The notes beneath the pieces are model-generated. The model saw nothing but the letters and a program-made list of their open reading frames with translations, was not told the DNA's origin and did no database searches. 64,000 nt of DNA from Gemmatimonadaceae bacterium (GTDB lineage Bacteria > Gemmatimonadota > Gemmatimonadetes > Gemmatimonadales > Gemmatimonadaceae): the NCBI GenBank assembly GCA_019637445.1, contig JAHBVS010000001.1, positions 1,399,586 to 1,463,585 of the forward strand, read 5' to 3'. Shown in pieces: positions 7,863-17,900 of the stretch (position 1 is the stretch's first letter; every line of letters begins with the position of its first letter). A program made the position numbers and the translations under genes.

Positions 7863-10208
7863 CTAGAAGCGGGCCTCGAGATACAAATCGAGACGCGTCT
7901 GCCAACGGGGATAGATGCCCCGTGCGAGATCGACCCTGAACATCCCGTCGAAGAAGCTGGCGCCGATGCCGGCGCCGCTCATCGGGCGACCGATGGCGTT
8001 CCAGCCATCGCGCGCGCCGGCCCAGCCGAGGTCGGCGAACACAACGGGGCGCGCGGCGACGTTGCCCTTCCCCAGCTCGAGTCGCCCCATCCAGAAGCTT
8101 TCGCCAACCATGGTTCCGGGCGTCTGCCCGCGCACGCTCTGCAGACCGCCCAGGAAGAACAGTCGCTGCGGCGGCAGCTCGCCTTCGCTATAACCCGCAG
8201 CGCCGGTGATCGACGCCGAGATCGGGCCGAGGCCGCGGGAGACCGTGGTCTCAAGGAACGCGCGCTGGTAGTCCTGCTGGCCCGTGGCCGCCTCCAGCCG
8301 CAGGTCCGCAGTCGCACGCCAGCCGGAGGGATCGAGCCCTCGATGCGCGCGCCAACGAACGCCGGCGCCGTGGTACCAGCCCTTCTCCGCCACCACGTTG
8401 CCTAGGAAGCGATCGTCGTGCGCACCACCGAACAGCGACCAGCGGCTCTCCACCGGCGCGGTCCACTGCTGTTCCGTGAACAGGCGCCACTCAAACCCGC
8501 GGCCGGGCACGTGTCGCCGCGTAAGCTCAGCACCCCAGGCCCGATGGTAGAAGCCTTCGTCGCGCGCGTAGAACAGCGCCGGCAGCGACGCGCCGAACGA
8601 GAGCGGGTCGCCGAAGTCACCACTCACGTTCAGCCGGCGGAACAGCGCCGCCTCGAGCTCCGTACGACCGTTTGTGCGCGAGAGGCCGAACTCGCCATTC
8701 AACTGGAGGTCCGCCACGGACCCCCGCACATCGAGTCGAGCGTTCAACCCTCGACCGAGCGCCGACCGCACGCGGAGACCCGACGCCAGGCCCTCCACGC
8801 GGTTGTAGCGCGTGAACGAGAGCCCATACTCCACCGAGGGCCGCTGCGGCGACCAGGCCGGCTGCAGACCGAAGTCCAGCCGCTTGAGCAACTCGTCCCG
8901 CTGTGCCGCGCCGAAGAGCTCTTCCCCCGGATCATAGATCGACGGCGGCAGCTCGGGCGAGGACGCGAGCTTCGCCATGTCGCAGGGCACCTGCACCGCC
9001 ATCCGCAACTGGCCATTCTCGCGCGTCTGGATCGACTCCCAGTAACCCGTCGTCGCGCAGCTGTTGCGGCGATCCTCCCGTCTCAGGGAGTCTCGTGTGC
9101 GGTAGAACGACCGCACGGAATCCCGCACTTGCGCGGAATCCAGCCCGCGATCGAACAGGCTCTGGCGCAAGGAATCGCGATCCGTGCCGGGACGCTCCGG
9201 CAGCGGCGCGAGTGCCAGCGCGGCATTCACGGTCTGGTACTGGTAACGCTGCTCGATCTTGAACGGCACACGCATGAAGCTCACGCGGGCATAGCCCTCG
9301 GCGCCCTGCGTGCGCGGCAGCCAGAAGCGCTGTTCGAACAGGCCGTACTCGATGGTCACGGCCGTGATCTCGGCCTTCATCGGCGAGAGCATGGCGCGCA
9401 CGGGCCTCGGCATGTCTTCCCGTGCATCCGGATCCTCCGCCTCCACCGTTTCCCAGATGTCCATCGGCGCCGAGAATCGCATCACGGCGCGCGCGAGGTG
9501 GTAGCCGTCCGTCTCGAACCAGAACGACCCCACCACAAGGTTCCACACCGCCTGCCGTGGCGTGGCGATGATCTCCTTCAGCGTGATGCGCTTGCCGTCG
9601 GGCAGCGCGATGGTGATGGAGTCGCCGCTGCGAAACGTGAAGTAGGCTTCCGAGCCCTCGGCCACCGGATGCACCAGCATGGTCGAGCCGTTGCCATCGC
9701 TGCTGCCCACCATCTCAAAGAGCCAGAGCTCGTCCTTGCCGGGATAGTACGGCACGGCCAGCATGTCGCCGACCTCGCCCTCGAGCTCGCGCTGCATCTC
9801 CTCCTCGGCCTCGCGAATGCCCTGCACAATCGGCACGGCCTGCCGCGCCCCGAGCACTTCTACACGTGCCCCGATTCCGCGCTGCCATCGCACGTGGGAG
9901 GCGTTCTCGCTCCGAAAGATCAGGCGGTCGCGGGCAGTCTCCCGCAGGGACATCCCCGCCGAGATCCGCTGGTAGCTCTTCACGTCGTACGACAGCAGCG
10001 ACGAGTCCTGCTCGAGGCGCGCGGCGCGCGCGCGCAGCAGGATCTCGCGGGCGCCCGCATCGCGGAACGCCGTACGGCGATGCTCGTCCGTCACCTCGAT
10101 GCGCTCTCGGATCGGCGGACGGACGCTGATGCTACCGCCGGCCTGACCGGAATCGGTGCGGACCTGAACGGAGACTTGGAAGGCGAGGGCGAGGGATGTC
10201 AGCAGCAC
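7863..10208 (-). CDS. Outer-membrane protein with BamA-like surface-antigen barrel
   Basis: A 781-residue exported protein. It begins with a short signal peptide (LTSLALAF) and then has a region of about 450 residues of unknown fold containing GDSITIALPDGKRITL and a dispersed Arg/Asp-rich stretch. The C-terminal half is a beta-barrel with alternating strands ending in LYLEARF, a proper C-terminal aromatic. The motif FFLGGLQSVRGQTPGTMVG resembles the L6-type loop of the bacterial surface antigen (BamA/Omp85) family. No POTRA repeats are recognisable, so it is not BamA itself; the architecture recalls Omp85-like proteins with an unrelated periplasmic part. The GTG at 10208 lies 30 bases after the upstream stop, so the two genes are probably co-transcribed. 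Confidence 0.75.
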   Translation of the reverse strand: MLLTSLALAFQVSVQVRTDSGQAGGSISVRPPIRERIEVTDEHRRTAFRDAGAREILLRARAARLEQDSSLLSYDVKSYQRISAGMSLRETARDRLIFRSENASHVRWQRGIGARVEVLGARQAVPIVQGIREAEEEMQRELEGEVGDMLAVPYYPGKDELWLFEMVGSSDGNGSTMLVHPVAEGSEAYFTFRSGDSITIALPDGKRITLKEIIATPRQAVWNLVVGSFWFETDGYHLARAVMRFSAPMDIWETVEAEDPDAREDMPRPVRAMLSPMKAEITAVTIEYGLFEQRFWLPRTQGAEGYARVSFMRVPFKIEQRYQYQTVNAALALAPLPERPGTDRDSLRQSLFDRGLDSAQVRDSVRSFYRTRDSLRREDRRNSCATTGYWESIQTRENGQLRMAVQVPCDMAKLASSPELPPSIYDPGEELFGAAQRDELLKRLDFGLQPAWSPQRPSVEYGLSFTRYNRVEGLASGLRVRSALGRGLNARLDVRGSVADLQLNGEFGLSRTNGRTELEAALFRRLNVSGDFGDPLSFGASLPALFYARDEGFYHRAWGAELTRRHVPGRGFEWRLFTEQQWTAPVESRWSLFGGAHDDRFLGNVVAEKGWYHGAGVRWRAHRGLDPSGWRATADLRLEAATGQQDYQRAFLETTVSRGLGPISASITGAAGYSEGELPPQRLFFLGGLQSVRGQTPGTMVGESFWMGRLELGKGNVAARPVVFADLGWAGARDGWNAIGRPMSGAGIGASFFDGMFRVDLARGIYPRWQTRLDLYLEARF

Positions 10209-10238
10209 GGCGTGTGGGGAAATGCGGGTCGATGCCCA

Positions 10239-11495
10239 CTACGGGCGCGTCACCCGCGGGGTTTCCTGCGTCGAGCCCGACTCCCGTGCCTGTCGGACCG
10301 CCTCCAGGCTGTCCCGACGCGCGGCCTGTTGTCGCCGGGAGACTGCCAACCGCGCATCGGCATCGCGACGGTTTGCCCGATCCAGCGTCAAGGCACCGGG
10401 CAGTTGCAGGGCCGCCACAAGCGCCGGCAGCACGAGCAGGGCCGGCGCTCCCGGGAAGCTTGGCTTGCCATCGGACCCCAGCGCGCCGAACCGCGCCACC
10501 AGACGCGCGCTGTGCCGTTGGACCCACACCGTGGCCACGATCACCGCGATGCCCAGCGCCGCGAGCACGATCGGAAAGAACGGCGTATCGCGGAACACCT
10601 CGGCCGCGAGCCAGCCGAGGTAGGCGACGAACCAGATCAAGCCGAGCAAGGTCCACACAAGACGCTGGAGCCGCAGGGAGAAGGCAAAGGCCACTGCCGC
10701 ACCGGGAATCAGGAGGTGCCGGAACCCCTCGAACGCATCGATCAACATGCCGCTCGCAACGCCCGCAGTGAGCGCGGCCACGAGGTGCAGCCAGAGAGCG
10801 AAGTCCTGGTCGCCGCGCTGTCGGCGCGAGGTCTCATAGGCCGTGACCGCGAAGAGGCTGCCGCCGATCATCCAGGTCCAACCCAACGTAGCGGCGCCGA
10901 GTCCGGCGCCGAAGACGGCTGCCGTGACGTGAAAGAGGAACCGGAGCCCAATCACGGCGATCGGCAGCACCAGCGGCGAGAACCGCACGCGCCGAAGGGC
11001 GATCAACGCGGCAGCAAGGGTGGCCAACTCCACAACAAGCTCCTCCCCTCGACAACCCCAGAAGATGAACTCGGGGTAACTGCAGGCTCCGGCGGGCATG
11101 GATGCGAAGACGTCGAACAGCTCCAGTAGCGCGACCGTTCCCACGGGCGTCATTCCCACCGCCAGCAGGACGGCGAGACCCGCCGCCATCGGGTACGACT
11201 CGCGCCGTAGGCGTCGCGCGACAACCAGGAACACGGCCGCGTAGAGCAGGCTCACGGCGAGCGCACCGCCGGGCCCCAGCCATTCCCAGCGGTCGCTGAG
11301 GAACCAAGCCATGGAAATGAGTACGGTGAGCGCGCCGAGCGCGTAGCCGATGGCCGCGGCCGGTGCGGAGCGTGAAGCCGCCGGCGTGTCCTCGCGCCGC
11401 TCAGGCGTCAGCGCACGAATCTCCACCGCCTGCGCCGCCGTGATGATGCCCAGCGAGACCGCGGCATCGAGCCGCCGATCGTCCGCATCCCACAT
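10239..11495 (-). CDS. Polytopic membrane protein, DUF2157-like
   Basis: A 418-residue inner-membrane protein with about ten hydrophobic segments spread from residue 55 to about 370. The soluble N-terminus (ADDRRLDAAVSLGIITAAQAVEI) resembles the helix preceding the membrane part in DUF2157-type proteins. The C-terminus is a charged, Arg-rich coil. Function is unknown for the family. The ATG at 11495 is chosen because a GGAGG ribosome-binding site lies 6 bases upstream; the longer frame to 11540 would include it. It is probably the first gene of a two-gene unit with the outer-membrane protein downstream. It diverges from the decarboxylase gene across 53 bases. Confidence 0.7.
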   Translation of the reverse strand: MWDADDRRLDAAVSLGIITAAQAVEIRALTPERREDTPAASRSAPAAAIGYALGALTVLISMAWFLSDRWEWLGPGGALAVSLLYAAVFLVVARRLRRESYPMAAGLAVLLAVGMTPVGTVALLELFDVFASMPAGACSYPEFIFWGCRGEELVVELATLAAALIALRRVRFSPLVLPIAVIGLRFLFHVTAAVFGAGLGAATLGWTWMIGGSLFAVTAYETSRRQRGDQDFALWLHLVAALTAGVASGMLIDAFEGFRHLLIPGAAVAFAFSLRLQRLVWTLLGLIWFVAYLGWLAAEVFRDTPFFPIVLAALGIAVIVATVWVQRHSARLVARFGALGSDGKPSFPGAPALLVLPALVAALQLPGALTLDRANRRDADARLAVSRRQQAARRDSLEAVRQARESGSTQETPRVTRP

Positions 11496-11548
11496 CGTCC
11501 ACCTCCACGGGTGTTGCCCGGTGACGTCCGACCTTTTCACTTTCTCTG

Positions 11549-13015
11549 GTGACGGAACTGCCTCCCGCCCCAGCGCTCGGTGACATCCCGCTCGAAGAGT
11601 TTGAGCGGCACGCCAACAGCCTCGTCGCCTGGATCCGCGACTACCTCGGCTCCCCTGAACGCTATCCGGTGCTCGCCCGCGTCGCGCCGGGGGGAATCCG
11701 CTCGGGCCTTCCCTTACACGCGCCGGAGTCCGCGGAGCCGCTCGAGCGCATCATCGCGGACCTCGATCGCGTGTTGATGCCCGGCGTCACCCACTGGAAC
11801 CATCCCGGCTTCTTCGCCTACTTCGCGAACACGGGTTCCGTCCCCGGCATCCTCGGCGAGCTGGTGAGCGCGGCGCTAAACCAGGTGGGCATTCTCTGGC
11901 GCACCTCACCGGCCCTCGCCGAGTTGGAGCAGGTCACCGTTGGCTGGCTCCGCGACGCCATGGGGCTTCCCGGCGACTGGTTCGGCATGATCGCCGATAC
12001 GGCGTCCACCAACACGCTGGTGGCATTGGCGGCGGCGCGCGAGCGTGACCCAACACTCGACATCCGGCAGCGCGGACTGGCCGGGCGGACGGACGTCCCA
12101 AGGCTGCGCGTCTACTGCTCCGACCAGGCGCATTCGTCGGTGGACAAGGCGGTGATCACGCTGGGGCTTGGGCACCAGAACCTCGTGCGCGTTTCCACGG
12201 ACGATGCGTTCCGGATGCGTCTCGATGCACTCGATACCGCAATCGCTGCCGATCGCGCCGCGGGATTCCGGCCGCTGGCTGTCGTCGCGACGCTCGGCAG
12301 CACCTCGAGTACCGCGGTGGACCCCATCGCCGCAATCGCCGACCGTTGCGAGACGGAGGGCCTGTGGCTGCACGTGGATGCGGCGTACGGTGGCGCACTG
12401 GCGCTGCTGCCCGAACGCCGCGAGGCATTCGATGGCATGGCGCGCGCGGACTCCCTGGTGCTCAATCCACACAAGTGGCTGGTCACGCCGATGGACTGCT
12501 CCATTCTGTGGACGCGGCACCCCGACGTGCTCCGGCGCGCCTTCGCATTGACACCCGAGTACCTGCGCACCACGGAGCAGGACTCTGCGCTGTCGCTGAG
12601 CGACTACAGCTTCCAGTTGGGGCGCCGGTTCCGGGCACTCAAGCTCTGGTTCGTGTTGCGGGCGTTTGGACTGGAAGGGCTGCGCGCGCGGCTGCGTGCG
12701 CATTGCCAGATGGCGAGCGTGTTCGCTGCGCGCGTGGAGCGTAGCGAGATGTGGGAAACGATGGCGCCGACCACGATGTCCGTCGTGTGCTTTCGCCATC
12801 ATCCACGCGGCATCGACGACGAAGACGCGCTTGAGCGGCACAATGCCGCCATCCTCGAGCGCGTGAACGCGAGCGGGCGCGTGTTCCTGTCGCACACCAA
12901 GCTGCGCGGCCGCTATGTGTTGCGTATCGCGATTGGCAACCTGCGGACCGAGCAACGCCACGTGGACGACGCCTGGGCGTTGCTGCAGGATGCTGCATTG
13001 GAGTCGCGCTCGTGA
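11549..13015 (+). CDS. PLP-dependent group II amino-acid decarboxylase
   Basis: A 488-residue pyridoxal-phosphate enzyme of the aromatic-L-amino-acid/glutamate decarboxylase family. Visible features are the WNHPGFFAYF substrate-side segment, TASTNTLVALAAARE, the conserved SDQAHSS, the cofactor Asp in LWLHVDAAYGG and the Schiff-base Lys in NPHKWL (about K309). The pattern is closest to aromatic amino-acid (tryptophan, phenylalanine, tyrosine) decarboxylases. The exact substrate cannot be read from sequence; an aromatic amine product is inferred. The start is a GTG at 11549. Its TGA overlaps a short reading frame (TGATG) that in turn runs into the next gene, suggesting one coupled transcript. 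Confidence 0.88.
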   Translation: MTELPPAPALGDIPLEEFERHANSLVAWIRDYLGSPERYPVLARVAPGGIRSGLPLHAPESAEPLERIIADLDRVLMPGVTHWNHPGFFAYFANTGSVPGILGELVSAALNQVGILWRTSPALAELEQVTVGWLRDAMGLPGDWFGMIADTASTNTLVALAAARERDPTLDIRQRGLAGRTDVPRLRVYCSDQAHSSVDKAVITLGLGHQNLVRVSTDDAFRMRLDALDTAIAADRAAGFRPLAVVATLGSTSSTAVDPIAAIADRCETEGLWLHVDAAYGGALALLPERREAFDGMARADSLVLNPHKWLVTPMDCSILWTRHPDVLRRAFALTPEYLRTTEQDSALSLSDYSFQLGRRFRALKLWFVLRAFGLEGLRARLRAHCQMASVFAARVERSEMWETMAPTTMSVVCFRHHPRGIDDEDALERHNAAILERVNASGRVFLSHTKLRGRYVLRIAIGNLRTEQRHVDDAWALLQDAALESRS

Positions 13016-13062
13016 TGACCGTCGACGCGAATCGCCGCGCCGCGCGCGGGAGCATCGCGTGA
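13015..13062 (+). other. 15-codon reading frame bridging two genes
   Basis: An ATG at 13015 overlaps the decarboxylase stop (TGATG) and opens a 15-codon frame that ends with TGA at 13060-13062. That stop overlaps the GTG start of the next gene (GTGA). The stop-start chain on both sides would let ribosomes re-initiate from the decarboxylase into the membrane-protein gene. The peptide (MTVDANRRAARGSIA) matches nothing I know, so it may only be a translational bridge, or a chance frame. Confidence 0.35.
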
Positions 13063-14258
13063 GCGGATTCAAGGCTGATCGCAGCTCGGCCCTGCGGAAT
13101 CCCCTGCGCTGGCTCTGGCGCGGCATGGCGCTGCTGCTGGCGCTGTCCGTGCTTGTCCCGCGACTCGCTTGGGAGTTCACCGCGCCAGTTCCGCTTCGCG
13201 TGCTGGTGGTGGACAAGACCGTGCCGCAGGCGAGCTTCGGCGAGCACGATCGCGTGGCATTCTGGCTGACGCACCGCCGGGTCCCGACGGCAGACGGCCG
13301 GAAGGTCTGGGATGTCGCGCGCGACTACCTGGGCTATGACCCCATCGCCAGACGCGGTGAGGCCATCAGCGCTGAGCGTCTGGCCGGCGTGGACCTCGTC
13401 TATCTCGCCGACGCCTACGGCGTCTACACAGGAGACAGCGCAGAAGTCGTGGCCCATTCGACGCGCCTCGCGGCGCTCGAGCGATCAACGTTGGTGTATG
13501 GCGGCCTCTCGCTCCCAGAGGTGGAACTGCTGGAGTCGCACGTCGCCCGCGGTGGCTCCCTGGTCGCGGAGTTCAACACCCTGGAACAACCGACGGCAGG
13601 CAGCCCTGCGGGCGAGCGGATGGGCGCGCTGCTCGGCGCGCGCTACGACCGCTGGCTGATGCGCTGGTACGCCGACCTCGCCAGCGAAGATGAAATTCCG
13701 TCCTGGATGCGCGAGCGCTGGGAGCGGCTGCGCGGGCGTCGTTGGCCGCATCGTGGGCCTGGCATCGTCGTGTTCCACGAGACGGATGAGCGCATCGTCG
13801 TGATCGATTCCACCGAGTTCACGAGTCGTTGGCCGGTGACGCTCGAAGTGGAGCGACCTGACGACCCGCTGGTGCGACGTGTGCGAAGCGGGCAGCCATA
13901 CTGGTACTGGATCTCCGCAGTGTCCCCGCTCGAGGGTGCGGAGGTGTTGGCCACCTTCCGTCTCCACGTCACGCCGGCGGCGGAGGCCCGGCTGCGACGC
14001 ACAGGATTCTCGCCGTCAGTGCCCGCGGTGGTGCGACGCGCCGGGGTGCCGCTGGTGGCGTATGTCACCGGCGACATCGCGGATGTCGGCGTCGAGCCGC
14101 CTCCACTCATGCGCACGCGATATATGGATTGGTACGGCCGTTGGCAGGCGCGCGAAGGGCGACCTGGGCCACAACGGCGGTTCTTCTGGCGCAGCACCTT
14201 GCCCCTCTGGGACGGGATGCTCGACGAAGTCCGGGCCCTACGCTCCAGACCCGATTAA
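13059..14258 (+). CDS. Membrane-anchored protein of unknown function
   Basis: A 399-residue protein that I do not recognise. It has a basic N-terminus, one membrane anchor (about residues 22-40) and a long extracytoplasmic domain. The domain starts LRVLVVDKTVP and contains VDLVYLADAYGVY and LPEVELLESHVARGGSLVAEFN, a layout reminiscent of glutamine-amidotransferase-like (flavodoxin-type) alpha/beta folds used as non-enzymatic domains in envelope proteins. That fold suggestion is inference. The GTG at 13059 has a GGGAG ribosome-binding site 8 bases upstream. It follows the decarboxylase in a probable operon, but the link between the two functions is unclear. Confidence 0.7.
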   Translation: MSGFKADRSSALRNPLRWLWRGMALLLALSVLVPRLAWEFTAPVPLRVLVVDKTVPQASFGEHDRVAFWLTHRRVPTADGRKVWDVARDYLGYDPIARRGEAISAERLAGVDLVYLADAYGVYTGDSAEVVAHSTRLAALERSTLVYGGLSLPEVELLESHVARGGSLVAEFNTLEQPTAGSPAGERMGALLGARYDRWLMRWYADLASEDEIPSWMRERWERLRGRRWPHRGPGIVVFHETDERIVVIDSTEFTSRWPVTLEVERPDDPLVRRVRSGQPYWYWISAVSPLEGAEVLATFRLHVTPAAEARLRRTGFSPSVPAVVRRAGVPLVAYVTGDIADVGVEPPPLMRTRYMDWYGRWQAREGRPGPQRRFFWRSTLPLWDGMLDEVRALRSRPD

Positions 14259-14352
14259 CGTTCAATCAGTCGCGGCTTCTAACGGGCATCAACCCGCGCA
14301 GGCTCCCACCCTGCCGCGCGACTACCGGCCTTGTGGCCACCAGAGGTGCTCG

Positions 14353-14874
14353 ATGCTGAAGAAGCTCTTGGTTCCCGTCGTCGCCACGACCTTGATGCTC
14401 GGTGCCTGCACCGAGACCCCGCTCACGCCCGCTGCCGCGGCGATCCAGAACGACTACGCGCTACAGATGTTCGGCGAGTCGGGCATGGCGCTGGAAGGCA
14501 CGATGGGTCCGCAGACTGGTGACCGCCCCTTTGACGGCCGCACAGGCCGGCCGCCGCTGCCCGATTCACTGAAGCTGACCGACGAACAGAAGGCGGAGAT
14601 CGAAGCCCTCCGCCTCACGTTCCGCACGGAGTGGCAGGAGGAGCTGGACGCCCTCAAGGCGATCTTCGAGGAAGCGCGCGCAGCCCGCGCGGACGGCGCG
14701 ACGCGTGAAGAGGTCCACGCCATCCTCGTCACCGGCCGCCCGATCGCCGAGACACTGCGACCTGCAGTGCTGGAGCTGCACTACCAGATCCTTGGCGTGC
14801 TTACCGAAGCCCAGCGCGCCTGGCTCTTCGCACACCGGCACCGCCGGATGCCGCGGCCGATGTTTCCTGGCTGA
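14353..14874 (+). CDS. Spy/CpxP-like periplasmic lipoprotein
   Basis: A 173-residue lipoprotein. The signal (MLKKLLVPVVATTLMLGAC) ends in a lipobox Cys at residue 19. The mature part is mostly helical and holds two LTxxQ motifs (LTDEQ and LTEAQ), the hallmark of the Spy/CpxP/CnrX-type family of periplasmic chaperones and stress or metal sensors. The helical spacing between the motifs (about 75 residues) is compatible with the four-helix hairpin of that family. No cognate two-component or sigma/anti-sigma pair sits beside it, so a chaperone-like role is the more likely reading. A long hairpin repeat follows before the convergent RND operon. Confidence 0.78.
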   Translation: MLKKLLVPVVATTLMLGACTETPLTPAAAAIQNDYALQMFGESGMALEGTMGPQTGDRPFDGRTGRPPLPDSLKLTDEQKAEIEALRLTFRTEWQEELDALKAIFEEARAARADGATREEVHAILVTGRPIAETLRPAVLELHYQILGVLTEAQRAWLFAHRHRRMPRPMFPG

Positions 14875-14923
14875 GTCAATGCGGCCGATCATCGGTCGCA
14901 ACGGGATAAGAACTGACTGATTG

Positions 14924-14975
14924 CCACAGAGGCACAGAGACACGGAGATGTCTCTGTGCCTCTGTGCCTCTGTGG
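14924..14975. repeat. Near-perfect 25-bp hairpin repeat of CACAGAG-type units
   Basis: Arms 14924-14948 and 14951-14975 pair over 25 positions with two mismatches, one of which would be a G-U pair in RNA. Each arm consists of near-octamer units related to GCACAGAG. It sits between the convergent Spy-like gene and the RND pump gene, where it could terminate transcription from both sides. A close relative with perfect 31-base arms occurs at 48344-48423, also between convergent genes. Confidence 0.9.
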
Positions 14976-14984
14976 CCAAAGCAG

Positions 14985-17900
14985 TTACGAACCTTGCTCC
15001 GGGATCATGTACTCCTCGGTCTTCGGCCGCACCGGGAAGTTGAACCAGCCCGCCACCTTGTCGCGCCACTCGTCGAAGATCTCGTAGATCGTCGGGATCA
15101 CGAGCAGCGTGAGCAGCGTGGACGTCAGCACGCCGCCAATCACCGCGCGGCCCAGCGGCGCGCGGAAGTCCGCGCCCTCTCCGAGGCCCAACGAGACCGG
15201 AATCATGCCGGCACAGAGCGCGAAGGTCGTCATCAAGATCGGCCGCAGACGCACGCGGCCCGCCTCGATGATGGCCTCGCGTCGCTCCATTCCCTGCTCC
15301 TGCCCCCACTTCGCGAAGTCGATCAACAAGATGGCATTCTTCGCCACGATGCCCATCAGGAGGATCACACCGATCATCGACATGATGTTGAGCGTGTCGC
15401 CCGTGACGAGCAGCGCCAACACCACGCCGATCAGCGACAGCGGCAGCGAGATGAGAATTGCGATCGGCTCGAGGAACGAGCCGAACTGCATCACGAGGAT
15501 CAGGTACATCAGCAGCAGGGCGATGCCCATCGCCGCGAGCATGTCGCCGAAGACCTGCGCCTGGTCCTTGGCCTCGCCGCCGAACGACCAGGTCACGCCG
15601 TCGGGCATCGACAGCTTCTGCATCTCGCGCGTGATGGCCGTGGTCACCTCGCCCAACGAGGCGCCGGACACGTTGCCCTGCACGACGATCACGTTGTCGC
15701 GGTCGAGATGCGAGATCTTCGCGGGACCGAGGCCCTGCGAGACGCTGGCCAACTGACCCAGCGGCATCATCCGCACCGGACCACCGCCCTGGCCACCAAC
15801 CGAGATCGGCAGGCGCTCGATGTCCGCCACACGACTGCGCGCCTCGGGCGCGAGACGCACGCGAACCTTGCGGTTCTCGCCGGCGGGGTCCACCCAGTCA
15901 CCCGCGTCCACACCCGCAAAAGCGGGCCGCAATGACTGGGCGATCTGCCCGATCGTCACGCCCATCGAGCCGGCGAGCGCTCGATCGACCGTGATCTCCA
16001 GTTCGGGCTTCTGACCCTTCGTGGACAGTCCCACGTCCACCGCACCCGGAACGGCGCGCACGATCTGCAGCACGGTGTCCGCCACCGTCTGCAGCTGACG
16101 ACCATCGAAGCCGCGCAGTTCCAGCTGCACCTGCTTGATGGCGCCGCCCCAGCCGCTGGTGAACACCGCCACCGTGGCGCCGCCGATCTGCTTGACCTCC
16201 TCACGCAGCGTGGCGCCGAAGCGATCCTGTGAGATCTCACGATCAGCCTTCGGCGTCATGCGCACGTACACGGATCCAAGGTCCACGGCGCCCAGCGCCT
16301 CGGACGGATCCATGCCGCCTCCGGCACCGATGGTCGTGAACGTGTAGCGCACCTCGGGATGCCGCCGCGCCAGCGCGGCCGCCTCCTCGGTCTTCATGCG
16401 CGTGTACTCGAGGTTCGACCCCGGCGGCGTCTCCACCTGGATCACCACCTCGGAGTTGTCGCTCACCGGCACGAAGCCAAAGCCACCGTAGTTGCCCTGC
16501 AGCCACAGCGCGCCGACCAACGAGCCGAGCGCGAGACCGATCATCGCCAGCCGATGATCGAGTGCCCAGCCGATCACCTTCGTGTAGTTCCGCGCCTGGC
16601 GGTCAAACCACTTGTTGAAGGCATCCAGCTTGCGCGAGATCCAGAAGCGATGCTGCCCCTCCTCGATCTCCGGGTCCGGCCAGTAGGCCGAGAGCATCGG
16701 GTCGAGCGAGAACGAGACGAACAGCGACACCAGCACCGCGCAGGCGATCGTCAGGGCGAAGGGCTTGAACCACTGGCCCGAAAGCCCCGCCATGAAGCCG
16801 ATCGGCACGAACACGCAGACGATCGAGAAGGTCGTCGCCGCCACGGCGAGTCCGATCTCGTCGGTGCCCTCGTGTGCGGCCCGGAAATGGTCCTTCCCCA
16901 TCTCCACGTGTCGCACGATGTTTTCTCGTACCACGATCGCGTCGTCGATCAGGATGCCGATGGCCAGCGAGAGACCGAGCAGCGACATCGTGTTCAGCGT
17001 GAAGCCGAAGGCCCACACGGCGATGAAGCTGGCGAGCACGGAAATCGGCAGCGCCAGGCCGGTGATGACCGTCGAACGCCAGGAGTTCAGGAACAGGAAC
17101 ACCACCAACACCGTGAGCACCGCACCCTCGACCAGCGTGCTCTGCACGTTGGCCACCGATGCCTCCACGCGGTCACCGGAGTTCTGCACCAAGTCGATGG
17201 TCGTGCCGCTCGGCAGCGTCGGCCGCAGCGCCTCGATCTCCTCGAGCACCTTGGCCGCGACGGCCGTCGTCGAGTAGCCCTTGGCCTTCTTGATCAGGAT
17301 GCCAACCGCCTCGCGGCCGTTGAACAGCGCGGCCGTGCGCGGCTCGGCCGTGCCATCGCGGGCCGTGGCCACTTCGCCAAGTCGAATCGCGCGGCCACCC
17401 TTCTCGGCCACCACCAGCTGCAGGAAGTCCTCGGGCCCTTCCAGCTTGCCCTTGAGGCGGATCGAACGCTCATCGAGTTCGCCGGCAATGCGGCCGACCG
17501 GCGTCGCGAGGTTCTGCGCCTGCAACGCACCCACGACCTGCGCGACGGTGATGCCGGCCGCTTCCATCGCGTGCGGGTGGATCTCCACCGTGAGTTCGCG
17601 CTCCACGCCGCCGAGTACCACTGCCTCGGCCACGCCGGGGATTCCGCGCAGCACACGCGTGATGCCGGGGTCGGCAATGCGCGTCAGTGACGGCGCATCG
17701 AGCGTCACCGAGTTCAGCGAGAGCTGCACGATGGGCTGGTCCGCCGGGTCGAAGCGCGTCAGCACCGGCTCCTTCATTTCCAGCGGCAAGTCAGAGCGAA
17801 TGGAGCTGATCTTGTCGCGGATGTCCTGCGAGGCCTGCTGCAGGTCCTTCTCGAAGACGAAGAAGACCGTGATGTTGGCGAAGCCGTCCTGCGCGGCGCC

